A stretch of DNA of 64,000 nucleotides from Cyanobacterium sp. Dongsha4 (GCF_036345015.1 NZ_CP084098.1:1873326-1937325), one strand, 5' to 3'. Counted from the stretch's first letter, positions 38,220-48,204 are shown. Numbers and translations are program-made. The notes: generated by a model not told the origin, from the letters alone.

Positions 38220-38343
38220 AGGGGCAAAGGTAATTAGTGAATAGTGAATAGTTGATAATTAAGAATTAAAAACTCCGAACACTTATTACTTATTTATTAT
38301 TTATTACTGGTTTCCCCCTATCCCCTAAACACCCTGACACCTC
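38220..38343 (-). repeat. Composite repeat copy, minus orientation
   Basis: On the minus strand the order is GGTGTCAGGGTGTTTAGGGG, then AGTGTTCGGAGTTTTTAATT, CTTAATTATCAACTATTCAC and CTTTGCCC, the same order as the plus-oriented copies. It lies between metF and the 344-residue protein gene, and neither terminal sequence is recognisable. Confidence 0.65.
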
Positions 38344-39225
38344 TTAGTGATGAATCTTTGCTAAATCCAATATTTGCGGTATTAAATCTTCTCTTTTAAC
38401 CGCCATTAAATGGACTCCTTGACAAATTTGTTGGGCATCTTTGATTTGTTCGGCGGCAATAGTCATGCCTTCTAGTAATGGGTTTTCTGCTTTTTCTAGG
38501 CGATTAATAATATGTTCTGGTATTTCTACTCCCGGCACATTTTTATTAATAAATCGAGCATTTTTAGCACTTTTTAACAAGAATATTCCTGCTAAAATAG
38601 GTCGATCGCATCCTTTAGCAATTTCAGTCATAAAGCGATCTAATTTATCAAAATCTGTGATTAATTGACTTTGAAAAAACTTTGCTCCTGCTTTAATTTT
38701 TTGTTCAAAACGTCTTTGTAAACCTGACCAACTCTTTAGTTGAGGATCAACCGCCGCTCCAGCAAATAAGTTTAAATTTCCATCGGTTAGGGTTTTATTA
38801 TTCAGATCAAAACCCTCGTTTAATTGTCCAATTAACTTTAATAAACGGACTGATTCTAACTCAAAAACTGCTTTTGCTTGAGGATGATCCCCTGCTTTTA
38901 AAGGATCTCCTGTTAGAGCTAAAATATTTCTAATTCCTAAACTATAAGCCCCCATTAAATCTGCTTGTAATGCAATGGAGTTGCGATCGCGCCCAGTCAT
39001 TTGACAAATCGGCTCAATTCCTTCTCTTTGCAACAACACACAAGAAGCAATAGAAGACATTCGCAGTACAGCACGACTACCATCTGTAATATTAACTCCG
39101 TGTACCCTATCTTTGAGTAAACGGGCAACTTCTAGCATACGTTCAGGATTGCCACCTTTAGGGGGTGTCACCTCGGCGGTGATGATGAATTCTTTAGATG
39201 CGATCGCATTTTCTAGTTTAGTCAT
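38344..39225 (-). CDS. metF: Methylenetetrahydrofolate reductase family protein
   Basis: This 293-residue TIM-barrel flavoprotein is predicted to reduce 5,10-methylene-THF to 5-methyl-THF for methionine synthesis. Segments typical of the family are EVTPPKGGNPERMLEVA (about residues 18-34), ICQMTGRDRN, and NILALTGDPLKAGDH (about 98-112), where TGDP contacts FAD and folate. Cyanobacterial members are relatively divergent from E. coli MetF, so in some annotation systems it is 'methylenetetrahydrofolate reductase-like'. It lies downstream of trpS on the same strand with a repeat between. Confidence 0.85.
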   Translation of the reverse strand: MTKLENAIASKEFIITAEVTPPKGGNPERMLEVARLLKDRVHGVNITDGSRAVLRMSSIASCVLLQREGIEPICQMTGRDRNSIALQADLMGAYSLGIRNILALTGDPLKAGDHPQAKAVFELESVRLLKLIGQLNEGFDLNNKTLTDGNLNLFAGAAVDPQLKSWSGLQRRFEQKIKAGAKFFQSQLITDFDKLDRFMTEIAKGCDRPILAGIFLLKSAKNARFINKNVPGVEIPEHIINRLEKAENPLLEGMTIAAEQIKDAQQICQGVHLMAVKREDLIPQILDLAKIHH

Positions 39226-39259
39226 TATAAGTGGGTAGGTAAAATTAATTGGATATTTA

Positions 39260-39362
39260 GGTTATGAAAGGGTAAAAGGCAAAGTTAAAAGGGCGGCATT
39301 GGGCAAAGGTAATTAGTTAGTTACCCCTCAACACCCTACGCTCCTACTTCCTTAATACCCCA
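39260..39362 (-). repeat. Degenerate composite repeat, minus orientation
   Basis: Between trpS and metF the minus strand reads GGGGTATTAAGGAAGTAGG, GTAGGGTGTTGAGGGGTAAC, then CTAATTACCTTTGCCCAATG and GCCCTTTTAACTTTGCC. This matches the octamer and TTTGCCC blocks of the dispersed repeat. The octamer end adjoins the trpS stop codon. Confidence 0.55.
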
Positions 39363-40373
39363 TTAATAAATCGGTGGTAAATAACCCAAAGCATCTTTAA
39401 CTCTTTTGAGAGTCGCATTGGCGACATTTTCTGCTTTTTCCCTACCATCTCTTAACACAGAATCGAGATAAGTCTTATCTGCCATAATTTCTGCATATTT
39501 ATTTTGAATAGGTTGTAATGCTTCAATCACCGTATCCGTCAATAAAGGCTTAAATTTGCCCCATCCCATATCCCCACACTCGTTACTTACCTCATCCTTA
39601 CTTTTACCACTAAAAATGCTATATAATCCCAGTAAATTATTACATTCGGGACGATCTTCACTGAAACTTAAACCCATAATGGGATCAGTTTTACATTTTT
39701 TAATCTTTTTCCTAATTTCATCAGGGCTATCTAACAAGTTAATCCTACTCAATTCAGAAGGATCAGATTTTGACATTTTATTTGTGCCGTCAGTCAAACT
39801 CATAACTCTAGCCCCTTCTTTTTTAATCATTGGTTCAGGTACTTTAAAAACGGGTTTATCTTCACTACCAAACTTGTCATTGACACGAATAGCAATATCA
39901 CGAGTTAATTCTAAGTGTTGTTTTTGATCTTCTCCTACAGGTACTTGATCTGCATCGTATAATAAAATATCCGCCGCCATTAGTACGGGATAATCTAGTA
40001 AGCCCACACTCACATTTTCTCCTTGTTTAATCGCTTTTTCTTTAAACTGAATCATTCTTTCTAACCAATTCAATGGAGTAACACAATTTAGCAACCATGT
40101 TAATTCTGTATGGGCTTTTACATGAGACTGTACAAAAATAGTAGAGTAGTTTAAATCAATACCACAAGCTAAATATAAAGCGGCAATCGTATAAGTATTA
40201 TCTGCCAATGAAGTGCGATCGTGGGGAACTGTAATAGCGTGTAAATCAACAACACAGAAAAAATTATCATAATTAGGTTGTATTTCTACCCAGTTACGAA
40301 TTGCCCCTAAATAATTGCCAATATGTAAATTTCCTGTGGGTTGAACTCCTGATAAAACACGCTTTTTAGTCAT
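39363..40373 (-). CDS. trpS: Tryptophanyl-tRNA synthetase
   Basis: This 336-residue class I synthetase has the HIGH-type motif NLHIGNYLG (residues 15-23) and KMSKSDPSE near residue 200. GVQPTGNLHIG and VDLHAITVPHD are diagnostic for TrpRS. Normal length for the bacterial form. It stands apart from asnS, which is 460 bp upstream on the same strand across a gene fragment and a repeat. Confidence 0.97.
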   Translation of the reverse strand: MTKKRVLSGVQPTGNLHIGNYLGAIRNWVEIQPNYDNFFCVVDLHAITVPHDRTSLADNTYTIAALYLACGIDLNYSTIFVQSHVKAHTELTWLLNCVTPLNWLERMIQFKEKAIKQGENVSVGLLDYPVLMAADILLYDADQVPVGEDQKQHLELTRDIAIRVNDKFGSEDKPVFKVPEPMIKKEGARVMSLTDGTNKMSKSDPSELSRINLLDSPDEIRKKIKKCKTDPIMGLSFSEDRPECNNLLGLYSIFSGKSKDEVSNECGDMGWGKFKPLLTDTVIEALQPIQNKYAEIMADKTYLDSVLRDGREKAENVANATLKRVKDALGYLPPIY

Positions 40374-40451
40374 GATTCTGTTAGAAGATATATGAATTGG
40401 ATTTTACTAATGATGAACAATATTTTTCATGTCTAAGGGCAAATTATATCA

Positions 40452-40685
40452 TTACCCTTGTTCAGTTCGATCTAAAAATTGGGGTTTTATATATTGATTC
40501 CAAGTCTTAAGAATATTTTGAGCATCTTTGGTGTCAATATGACCACTTTTTGCTACTGATAAGGATTTTTCCAGCCAATCTAACCGAGATAAGCGTACTG
40601 TAGAAAGTACTTTTAATCCACTTTCTCGCCATTTTTCTAAAAGTGTATCAGTATTAGATCTAGGTGTTGTTGGAGGATTGGGGTA
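40452..40685 (-). pseudogene. Headless 3' gene fragment truncated at a repeat
   Basis: On the minus strand an open frame of about 77 codons ends with TAA at 40452-40454. It encodes a protein-like C-terminus with segments such as LLEKWRESGLKVLSTVRLSR and LDWLEKSLSVAKSGHID. It has no ATG, GTG or TTG codon in frame and hits a stop at 40686-40688, inside the octamer repeat. Amino-acid composition is normal, unlike the neighbouring repeat. The simplest reading is a gene whose 5' part was lost or displaced when the repeat element arrived. I do not recognise the family. Confidence 0.6.
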
Positions 40686-40826
40686 TTAGGGTATTGGAAT
40701 GATAGAGTATTGGGGTTTTAGGGGGAAATTTCTTTTTTATCTTAACTCCTAACTCCTAACTCAAATGATTGCCCCTTACCCTTTTGGCCATCACTCATAG
40801 ATGAAAATTTATCCCGAACTCAGGTT
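40676..40826 (+). repeat. Composite repeat copy with octamers, heptamers and right-type end
   Basis: Six period-8 units (ATTGGGGT, ATTAGGGT, and so on) run from about 40676 to 40727. CTAACTC-type heptamers in opposite sense follow at 40743-40763, then TTGCCCCTTACCC and the right-type end TTATCCCGAACTCAGGTT (40809-40826). It lies between the headless fragment and asnS, whose stop codon is 8 bp beyond. Together with the fragment it fills the 460 bp gap between trpS and asnS. Confidence 0.75.
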
Positions 40827-40833
40827 AATTATC

Positions 40834-42219
40834 TTAAAACTCTGCATTCATTGGGGTACGAGGAAAAGGAATTACATCTCTAATATTTTCCATTCCTGTC
40901 ATAAATTGAACTAATCTTTCAAATCCTAAACCAAAACCAGCATGAGGAACAGTGCCATATCTACGTAAATCTAAATACCACCAAAGTTCATCGCCATTAA
41001 CGTTGCATTCAATAATACGAGATTGTAATACATCCAATCTTTCTTCTCTTTGTGAACCGCCGATAATTTCACCAATGCCGGGGGCTAGAATATCCATGGC
41101 CGCTACGGTTTTTTGGTCATCATTGAGACGCATATAAAAGGCTTTAATATCTTTTGGATAGTCAGTAACTATGACGGGTTTTTTGAATAATTCTTCGGCT
41201 AAGTATCTTTCATGTTCTGATTGTAAATCTATCCCCCATTCAACGGGAAATTCAAATTTTTTCTTGCTTTTTTCTAAGAGATTTATTGCTTCTGTATAAG
41301 TGATTCTTGCAAACTCATTATTAATGATATTTTCTGCATTGGTAAGCACATTTTGATTAATTCTTTGGTTGAAAAAAGCCATATCTTCGGGACAATGATC
41401 TAAAACATATTTAAAGACATATTTTAAAAATTCTTCTGCTAAATTTTGATCTCCTTCTAAGTCACAAAAAGCAATTTCTGGTTCAACCATCCAAAACTCT
41501 GCTAAATGTCGAGAAGTGTTAGAATTTTCTGCTCTAAAAGTAGGACCAAAAGTATAAACATTTTGAAAAGACATGGCCATAATTTCAGCTTCTAATTGAC
41601 CACTAACTGTTAAATAAGCCTGTCTGCCAAAGAAGTCATTTTCATAATTAATTTCATCTTTTTTTTCTTGAATGATTTTTTCTAAAGGGAGATTTGTTAC
41701 GGTAAATAATTCTCCTGCTCCTTCGCAATCACTAGCGGTAATAATCGGAGTATGAACCCATAAAAAACCTTTACTTTGAAAAAATTGGTGAATAGCATTC
41801 GCACAAGCATTTCTTACTCGCATTACTGCCCCAATGGTATTTGTTCTACCTCTTAAATGTCCAATAGTTCTAAGAAATTCAAAAGAGTGACGTTTTTTTT
41901 GTAAAGGATAAGTTTCAGGATCACAATCACCAAAAATGATTACTTCTTGAGCTTGTAATTCTACTTTTTGACCTTTAGCGGGAGAATCAACTAAAATCCC
42001 TTTTATGCTAACAGAAACTCCTGTATTTAATCTTTTAATAATATCTTGATAATTTGGTAAATCTGAGTTTAAAACTGCTTGTAAATTCCCAAGAGAAGAA
42101 CCGTCATTAATTTCTATAAAAGAAAATTCTTTTAACTCTCTTTTAGTTCTAATCCAACCTTTTACTTCTATTTCTTCTTGAGCTTTTCCATTTCTCAAAA
42201 TATTAATTATTCTTGCCAT
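40834..42219 (-). CDS. asnS: Asparaginyl-tRNA synthetase
   Basis: This 461-residue class II synthetase has an N-terminal OB-fold anticodon domain (residues 15-100, KVELQAQEV) and a catalytic core with motif 2 [21 protein letters not shown] (about 220-240) and motif 3 [13 protein letters not shown] near the C-terminus. The [16 protein letters not shown] combination is typical of AsnRS rather than AspRS. Length normal. It has a 331 bp AT-rich gap on its upstream side, shared with divergent clpS. Confidence 0.97.
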   Translation of the reverse strand: MARIINILRNGKAQEEIEVKGWIRTKRELKEFSFIEINDGSSLGNLQAVLNSDLPNYQDIIKRLNTGVSVSIKGILVDSPAKGQKVELQAQEVIIFGDCDPETYPLQKKRHSFEFLRTIGHLRGRTNTIGAVMRVRNACANAIHQFFQSKGFLWVHTPIITASDCEGAGELFTVTNLPLEKIIQEKKDEINYENDFFGRQAYLTVSGQLEAEIMAMSFQNVYTFGPTFRAENSNTSRHLAEFWMVEPEIAFCDLEGDQNLAEEFLKYVFKYVLDHCPEDMAFFNQRINQNVLTNAENIINNEFARITYTEAINLLEKSKKKFEFPVEWGIDLQSEHERYLAEELFKKPVIVTDYPKDIKAFYMRLNDDQKTVAAMDILAPGIGEIIGGSQREERLDVLQSRIIECNVNGDELWWYLDLRRYGTVPHAGFGLGFERLVQFMTGMENIRDVIPFPRTPMNAEF

Positions 42220-42550
42220 TTTTACTTATAATTTTGTAGATTATTAATTGTAATTTTAAATTATATCAAATTATATCAAAAAAAACTTTTATTCAGCAAA
42301 TTATTAGATTTTATATATATTTATTGTAACTATTAATTATGATTAAATAATCAGATTTATAGACAGTAATCGTAAACAAATAAAATATTTATAATATTAG
42401 CTGATTTTGTTCTATAACTAGCTATTGAGATAGTTTGGATAGTCGGTGAAGAATATGTATAAACAATACAAAATTATAAACAAAAGCAAAATTGAGTATA
42501 ATTAAATATGTTCCCTAAAAAATAAACAAAAATTTCCTATCTGCAATAAT
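42220..42550 (+). promoter_or_regulatory. 331 bp intergenic region with candidate clpS -10
   Basis: The gap between divergent asnS and clpS is very AT-rich and holds no gene or composite repeat. A perfect TATAAT at 42497-42502 with a poor -35 (TTATAA, 42475-42480, 16 bp spacer) could start clpS transcription near 42509, about 42 nt before its ATG. The asnS promoter must also lie here, but I cannot locate it confidently. Confidence 0.4.
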
Positions 42551-42856
42551 ATGACTTCAACCATTTTAGCTAGTACTATTGTTGCTCCGAATAAATCGAG
42601 TCAAGTTACTCGCAAACCATATCCTAACTATAAAGTTATCGTTCTTAATGATGATTTTAACACCTTTGATCATGTAGCTAATTGTTTAATCAAGTATATT
42701 CCTAATATGACTCCTGATTATGCTTGGCAATTAACCAATCAAGTACATTTTGAAGGACAAGCTTTAGTGTGGAGTGGCCCATTGGAACAAGCAGAGTTGT
42801 ATCATCAACAGTTAAGAAGGGAAGGCTTGACTATGGCGCCTTTGGAGGCTGTATGA
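42551..42856 (+). CDS. clpS: ClpS adaptor of the Clp protease
   Basis: This 101-residue adaptor delivers N-end-rule substrates to ClpC/ClpP. The core is KVIVLNDDFNTFDHVANCL (about residues 28-46), with NDDFNT forming the degron-binding region, followed by the typical amphipathic helices (AWQLTNQVHFEGQALVWSG). The N-terminal 20 residues are a disordered tail, as usual. The stop codon overlaps the next start (ATGA at 42853-42856), so it is translationally coupled to the DUF2103 gene. Confidence 0.95.
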   Translation: MTSTILASTIVAPNKSSQVTRKPYPNYKVIVLNDDFNTFDHVANCLIKYIPNMTPDYAWQLTNQVHFEGQALVWSGPLEQAELYHQQLRREGLTMAPLEAV

Positions 42857-43140
42857 GTAAATCTTCTGAGGGAAGAATTGTCTGGAATCACTCTACCCAT
42901 TTAGACGGGTTAATTCCCATTTTAGAAAAATTGATTACTTATGAAGGCGTTAAAACCGTTACTCCAGCCGTATTAAGTAGATCGCGATCGCACTCTCCCC
43001 ATATGAAGTTAAAAATATCTGTGCCGATTCGGGGAGGGTTTAAACTAATTGCTAGATGTGGAAAAAGTGTACAAGAAGTTTTTGTGATTACAGAATTGGA
43101 TAAATCTCGACTAGAAGAAATTATAAAAGGTATTCTTTAA
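42853..43140 (+). CDS. DUF2103 family protein
   Basis: This 95-residue cyanobacterial protein of the DUF2103 family begins MSKSSEGRIVWNHSTHLDGL, with conserved WNHSTH and LDGLIPILEKL followed by KISVPIRGGFKLIARCGKSVQEVFVIT. Several His and one Cys suggest metal binding, as annotated for the family; the function is not known. The start is the ATG in the ATGA overlap with the clpS stop; longer in-frame extensions reading into clpS are not needed. Coupling with clpS suggests a link to proteolysis, an inference from position only. Confidence 0.82.
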   Translation: MSKSSEGRIVWNHSTHLDGLIPILEKLITYEGVKTVTPAVLSRSRSHSPHMKLKISVPIRGGFKLIARCGKSVQEVFVITELDKSRLEEIIKGIL

Positions 43141-43310
43141 AATGCAAGTCTTTTAATTTTCTGACACTTCACATCAATAACTAATTTTATTTTTGCATAG
43201 TGTTTTTGGTTAAGTGAATATCGATCGCATTTTTCTTTTTCTCAATCTTAACTTGAAAAAATAGTTTAAATTTGACTTTATTTTTTCTTGAGAGGGGATT
43301 TAATAAATGA

Positions 43311-44363
43311 ATGCAAAACTCTCTTAATCGAATTATTATAGGTTCAGTCTTTTTTTGTGTCACCATTGCTGTGGCTATTGTTGGCTACATGATGTTTGGC
43401 TGGACATTATTAGAATCAACCTACATGGTTGTAATTACTATTTTTGGAGTCGGTTATGGAGAGGTAAAACCGTTACAAACCCCCGCAGAAAAAATTTTTA
43501 CCATTAGTGTGATAATTGCAGGGACATCTTCAGCTATTTATGGTTTGGGGGGATTTATTTCAATGATTACAGAAGGAGAAATTAATCGGGCTTTAGAGGC
43601 TCAAAGACAAAGAAAAACTATTTCTAACCTAGAAAATCACGTTATTATCTGTGGTTTTGGGCATATTGGGCAAGTTTTGGCTCAACAACTAGAAGAAGTA
43701 GCTGAGAATTTTGTAGTAATTGATCATAACCATGAAATCATTGAATTAGCTAAAAGTCGTAACTACTTAACTGAAGAAGGAGATGCTACAGATGAGAACA
43801 TTTTAACGAAAGTAGGTATTGATAAAGCCAGAGTCTTAGTAACAGTATTAGCTAGTGATGCTAGTAATGTTTTTATTACCCTCACCGCCCGTGAATTGAA
43901 TCCTAACCTAGTTATTATCGCAAGGGGTGAGTTTCCTAGCACGGAAAAAAAATTGCGATTAGCTGGAGCGAATCATGTGGTTTTACCCGCTTCGGTAAGT
44001 GGCATGAGAATGGCAAATTTGATTACTTCTCCTAACACCAATGATTTTTTTCAACATCCCGAAGAGCAAAGTTATCTTAATGATTTACTTAAACAGTTAG
44101 AGGTGCAGATAGAGGAATTATCTGTTGCTGATACTTCTCCTTTGGTGGGCAAAACTGTTAAAGAGTTGGAAATTCGTGGAAAGGGGTCATTTTTAGTGGT
44201 GGCTATTAGGCGTTACAGTGGAGACTTAATTAGTCATCCTGCCCCAACTCTAATCTTAAATAGGGGAGATATTTTAATTGTTTTAGGGCATCAAGCGGAT
44301 TTACCTCAATTTGCCCGTTACTATCGACTTAATCGCTTTTTATCGACTAATCAACATGGATAA
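43311..44363 (+). CDS. Two-helix potassium channel with RCK (TrkA-N/TrkA-C) domains
   Basis: This 350-residue protein resembles MthK: TM1 (about residues 8-30), pore with selectivity filter FGVGYGE (45-51), TM2 (about 62-85), a Rossmann RCK domain with GFGHIG (115-120), and a C-terminal TrkA-C domain (about 265-345). The filter is GVGYG instead of TVGYG. RCK domains usually respond to Ca2+, NAD(H) or nucleotides. The last 8 bases overlap the start of an ammonium transporter gene, so the two are translationally coupled. A weak Shine-Dalgarno (AGAGGGG) lies 13 nt before the ATG. Confidence 0.9.
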   Translation: MQNSLNRIIIGSVFFCVTIAVAIVGYMMFGWTLLESTYMVVITIFGVGYGEVKPLQTPAEKIFTISVIIAGTSSAIYGLGGFISMITEGEINRALEAQRQRKTISNLENHVIICGFGHIGQVLAQQLEEVAENFVVIDHNHEIIELAKSRNYLTEEGDATDENILTKVGIDKARVLVTVLASDASNVFITLTARELNPNLVIIARGEFPSTEKKLRLAGANHVVLPASVSGMRMANLITSPNTNDFFQHPEEQSYLNDLLKQLEVQIEELSVADTSPLVGKTVKELEIRGKGSFLVVAIRRYSGDLISHPAPTLILNRGDILIVLGHQADLPQFARYYRLNRFLSTNQHG

Positions 44364-46056
44364 ACTTTGGGTATTGTTATGTACGGGGTTAGTTTTTTTG
44401 ATGCAAGCGGGTTTTATGTGCCTTGAGTCAGGATTAACTCGCTCTAAAAATAGTATCAATGTCGCTGTTAAAAATTTTGCAGATTTTGGTATCTCTGTAC
44501 TTTTATTTTGGGCTTTTGGCTATGGCATTATGTTTGGTGCTTCTCAAGGAAGTTGGTTTGGTGGAGATAATTTCTTTTTCTCTGCGGATACCCAAGGAGA
44601 TATGACGGTTTTTTTCCTGTTTCAAGCCATGTTTTGTGGTACGGCTACAACTATTATTTCAGGTGCGATCGCAGAACGAATTAAATTCCTAGCTTATACT
44701 ATAGTTGTGATCTTAGTCTCAGGTTTGATTTACCCTTTTTATGGACATTGGGTATGGAATAGTAATGGTTGGTTAAAACAATTAGGTTTCATCGATTTTG
44801 CTGGAAGCACTGTGGTACATGGTATTGGTGCATGGGTAGGATTAGCTACTCTGATTATCATTGGTTCTCGTCAGGGTAGATTTAGCGATAAAGGAGAGGT
44901 TAATAAAATTCAAGGCTCAAATTTACCTTTTGCTGTGTTGGGTGCTTTATTTTTATGGTTAGGTTGGTTAGGATTTAATGGCGGTAGCACTTTCGCTTTT
45001 AACAATCAAGTACCAAAAATTATTCTTAACACTGTATTGGCAGGAGTGGGGGGAATGATAATGGCAATGATTTTTTGTCAAGTCAAAGAAAAACGGGTTG
45101 AGGTAGAAGAATTAATCAACGGTTCAATTTCTGGTTTAGTGGCAATTACTGCAGGTTGTCATATAATACCTAATCCTTTGGCGGTTATTGTGGGCATAAC
45201 AGGGGCGGCTATGGCTAAATTTGTTTCACAAGCCTTAATTAGAGCCAAAATTGATGATGCGGTGGATGCGGTGGCAGTGCATGGAGGTGCTGGTTTATGG
45301 GGTACTATTTCCGTAGCTCTATTCGGTGATTTAGCTTTGATGAAGATGCCTATCAGTCGAATAGAATTATTGTTAATTCAGTTGTTAGGTATAGTCATCG
45401 CTATGGTTTGGGCGTTTGGTTTAACTTGGTTAATTTTGAAACCTTTAAATCAGATTTTTCCCCTCCGAGTCTCTCTTGAAGCAGAAGAATTAGGTTTAAA
45501 TGTAGCTGAACATGAAGCAAAAACAGATACATATGAATTATTAAACGTTATGGACTTACAAGCAAAAACCCATGATTTAACCTTGCGAGTGCCAGTAGAA
45601 TCTTTTACGGAAGTGGGTCATATTGCTACTCGTTACAATCAAGTTATGGATGCTCTCGAACAAAATCACCGTCAAAATATGGAGTCTTTAGAAGAATTAT
45701 ATGCAGTTACGGCAATAGCCGTTTCAGCCGTAGAAAATAAACAGTTTTCCCCCGATGATTTTGATGCTTTTTGCGATCGCCCCGATGAATTAGGTATTCT
45801 TGCTCAGGCACTTCAACAAATGATTACAATTATAAATAATCAACAGGAACAACTACAAGTTTTAAGTGGTGAAACTCCAGAAAACTATAATCAAGAAACA
45901 AGAATTTTACAAGATACGGTGGTAGAAATCTTAACTACTCGTTTTGGGCAAATAACCCCCCAATTAAATGTCAGTATTCACAAAATAAATAATTTGACTG
46001 AAATAGCCGATTTATTGAAAAAAGCCATTTCTGCAAAATCTATCGATGATTTATAG
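44356..46056 (+). CDS. Ammonium transporter (Amt/Mep) with HAMP-like cytoplasmic tail
   Basis: This 566-residue protein has an Amt channel domain of eleven helices (residues 1 to about 385) with CLESGLTRSKNSINV, AFMCGT-like FQAMFCGTATTIISGAIAERI, and the twin histidines in VVHGIGAWVG and AVHGGAGLWG. The remaining 180 residues are cytoplasmic. They include a HAMP-like stretch (DLTLRVPVESFTEVGHIATRYNQVMDAL, broken here by no gap) and a coiled coil. No kinase or GGDEF domain follows. Start is ATG 44356, overlapping the channel gene by 8 bp; a TTG start at 44311 is less likely. Function could be ammonium uptake or sensing with the attached potassium channel. Confidence 0.85.
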   Translation: MDKLWVLLCTGLVFLMQAGFMCLESGLTRSKNSINVAVKNFADFGISVLLFWAFGYGIMFGASQGSWFGGDNFFFSADTQGDMTVFFLFQAMFCGTATTIISGAIAERIKFLAYTIVVILVSGLIYPFYGHWVWNSNGWLKQLGFIDFAGSTVVHGIGAWVGLATLIIIGSRQGRFSDKGEVNKIQGSNLPFAVLGALFLWLGWLGFNGGSTFAFNNQVPKIILNTVLAGVGGMIMAMIFCQVKEKRVEVEELINGSISGLVAITAGCHIIPNPLAVIVGITGAAMAKFVSQALIRAKIDDAVDAVAVHGGAGLWGTISVALFGDLALMKMPISRIELLLIQLLGIVIAMVWAFGLTWLILKPLNQIFPLRVSLEAEELGLNVAEHEAKTDTYELLNVMDLQAKTHDLTLRVPVESFTEVGHIATRYNQVMDALEQNHRQNMESLEELYAVTAIAVSAVENKQFSPDDFDAFCDRPDELGILAQALQQMITIINNQQEQLQVLSGETPENYNQETRILQDTVVEILTTRFGQITPQLNVSIHKINNLTEIADLLKKAISAKSIDDL

Positions 46057-46084
46057 TAATTCTTATTATGATGAGGCACACTAT

Positions 46085-46234
46085 TTATCTGTATTCAGGA
46101 ATAGGCAAAGTTAAAAGAAAGTTAAAAGGGCAAAGGTAAATAATTATTAATAACTTCTAACTCCTAACTCATTTCTCCCCAATACCCCAACACCCTAGCC
46201 TTATCCGATATTCATAAACTAAACTGAGGTTTAA
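46085..46234 (-). repeat. Composite repeat copy with left-type end, minus orientation
   Basis: On the minus strand the left-type end AACCTCAGTTTAGTTTATGA and ATATCGGATAAGG (46234 downward) are followed by GGGTGTTGGGGTATTGGGG octamers, GAGTTAGGAGTTAGAAG heptamers, TTATTAATAATTATTTACC and TTTGCCCTTTTAAC. A right-type end is not evident. The left end closely matches that of the element at 28576, which confirms the order of parts. It lies between the amt gene and ribBA. Confidence 0.7.
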
Positions 46235-46319
46235 TACATTTTTCCCTATGGATAGGAAATGTTAAAATGATAAGTTAACAAATAATTACTAAAAAGCTAT
46301 AAAAAGTAAATCAGCAGTT

Positions 46320-47987
46320 GTGAAGAGCGAAAATATCCAATTTGACAGTATTGAATCCGCCTTAGCAGATATAAAAGCAGGAAAAGCGATTGTAGTAGTG
46401 GATGATGAAAATAGGGAAAATGAAGGCGATGTAATTTGTGCCGCCCAATTTGCCACTCCCGATATGATTAATTTTATGGCGGTGGAAGCAAGGGGTTTAA
46501 TCTGTTTAGCGATGACAGGAGAAAGACTCGATGAGCTAGATTTGCCTTTGATGGTGACAAAAAATACTGACAGTAATCAAACCGCTTTTACAGTTAGCAT
46601 TGATGGGGCAAAACATCTTGGGGTGACAACGGGTATTTCTGCCGATGATAGAGCAAAAACGATACAAATAGCTATCAATCCTCAAACTCAACCAGAAGAC
46701 TTAGCACGGCCTGGACACATTTTTCCTTTAAGGGCGAAAAAAGGAGGAGTTTTGAAAAGGGCTGGCCACACTGAAGCGGCGGTAGATTTATCTCGACTGG
46801 CTGGTTTATACCCAGCAGGGGTAATTTGTGAAATCCAGAATCCTGATGGTAGTATGGCTCGTTTACCCCAACTATATGAGTACGCCCAAACTCATCAATT
46901 AAAGTTAATTAGTATTGCCGATTTAATTAGTTATCGTTTAAAATACGATCGCTTCGTATATAGAGAGACGATTTGTAAGTTTCCCAGTCAATTTGGGGAT
47001 TTTCAAATTTATGCCTATCATAATGCTTTAAATAATACAGAACATTTAGCCATTGTTAAAGGAGATATAAACGAGTTTTCCCGACAACCAGTAATGGTGA
47101 GAATGCACTCAGAATGTTTGACAGGGGATGCTTTAGGCTCATTACGTTGTGATTGTCGAATGCAGTTACAAGCGGCATTGAAAATGGTTGAAAATGCAGG
47201 ATTAGGGGTAGTTGTTTATTTACGTCAAGAAGGTAGGGGCATTGGTTTAGTTAACAAACTCAAAGCCTACACTCTACAGGATAAGGGTTTTGATACCGTT
47301 GAAGCCAATGAAAAATTAGGTTTTCCTGCGGATTTAAGAGATTACGGTATGGGGGCACAAATCCTTAATGATTTAGGTATTAAACAAATTCGCTTAATTA
47401 CCAATAATCCTCGTAAAATTGCTGGTTTAAAGGGTTATGGTATTGAAATTGTGGAGCGTTTACCCTTATTTATTGAAGCTAATGACTATAATTCCAATTA
47501 TTTAGCCACAAAAGCAGAAAAGTTAGGACATTTACTTTTACAAACTTATCTTTGCACTGTTGCGGTTACATGGAAAAAACCTCTTAATTCTGCTACTAAG
47601 CGCTATGAAAAACTAGAAAATATACGTTATTTAGTGCGTAGTAATAATTTACTTTTACAGGAGGAAATGCGCCCGGTTTCTATTGCTTTATTTAGTCAAC
47701 CATCAATGATTTTTCACTTGGGTTTTGATAGACCTAAAATGGTTGAATCTAACTGGTATAAGAATAAAAATCATCCTTATTTGAATGGAATTTTAGAAAT
47801 AATTGATAAAATCCTTACTTGGGAGAATATTGATTCTGTGCAATTTTTACTAGCTGATGGGGATGATCCTATGTTGGGATTACAGGTAAGATTACAAAGA
47901 GAAAATATTTCTAATTATTCTTCTATTCAAGAGTTAACCACAAAATTAGAAACTCAAACAATTTATATTTATAAACAAGATGCCTAA
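46320..47987 (+). CDS. ribBA: Bifunctional riboflavin synthesis protein RibBA
   Basis: This 555-residue enzyme has an N-terminal 3,4-dihydroxy-2-butanone-4-phosphate synthase (residues 1 to about 205; [10 protein letters not shown] at 28-37 and [13 protein letters not shown]) and a GTP cyclohydrolase II domain (about 210-400), with zinc cysteines in [19 protein letters not shown] and RQEGRGIGL. The remaining 150 residues form a C-terminal extension found in cyanobacterial and plant RibA proteins, of unknown function. It starts with GTG; no FMN riboswitch is visible upstream. The preceding gap holds a composite repeat. Confidence 0.94.
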   Translation: MKSENIQFDSIESALADIKAGKAIVVVDDENRENEGDVICAAQFATPDMINFMAVEARGLICLAMTGERLDELDLPLMVTKNTDSNQTAFTVSIDGAKHLGVTTGISADDRAKTIQIAINPQTQPEDLARPGHIFPLRAKKGGVLKRAGHTEAAVDLSRLAGLYPAGVICEIQNPDGSMARLPQLYEYAQTHQLKLISIADLISYRLKYDRFVYRETICKFPSQFGDFQIYAYHNALNNTEHLAIVKGDINEFSRQPVMVRMHSECLTGDALGSLRCDCRMQLQAALKMVENAGLGVVVYLRQEGRGIGLVNKLKAYTLQDKGFDTVEANEKLGFPADLRDYGMGAQILNDLGIKQIRLITNNPRKIAGLKGYGIEIVERLPLFIEANDYNSNYLATKAEKLGHLLLQTYLCTVAVTWKKPLNSATKRYEKLENIRYLVRSNNLLLQEEMRPVSIALFSQPSMIFHLGFDRPKMVESNWYKNKNHPYLNGILEIIDKILTWENIDSVQFLLADGDDPMLGLQVRLQRENISNYSSIQELTTKLETQTIYIYKQDA

Positions 47988-48204
47988 AAAATAAAGGTTC
48001 TGACCCAGTGGTTATGATAAATTAATAGACAATAAGAGCAACAAAAATTATTATCACAAAAGCAATAGACTAAAATGAAAATTGAAATTTTATCTTTTAC
48101 TATTTAAGAATCTCCTGTTGCCTACCTTAACCAATAATTTACACGACGAGAAGTAATAGAGCAAAAATTGGTGACTGTTGCCTGTTACCTACTTTAAGTG
48201 ACAA

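Noticed and set aside
44311-44355. Longer Amt N-terminus from a TTG at 44311.
   Set aside because: The extra residues are the channel C-terminus in another frame. Amt proteins start close to the first helix, which fits ATG 44356.
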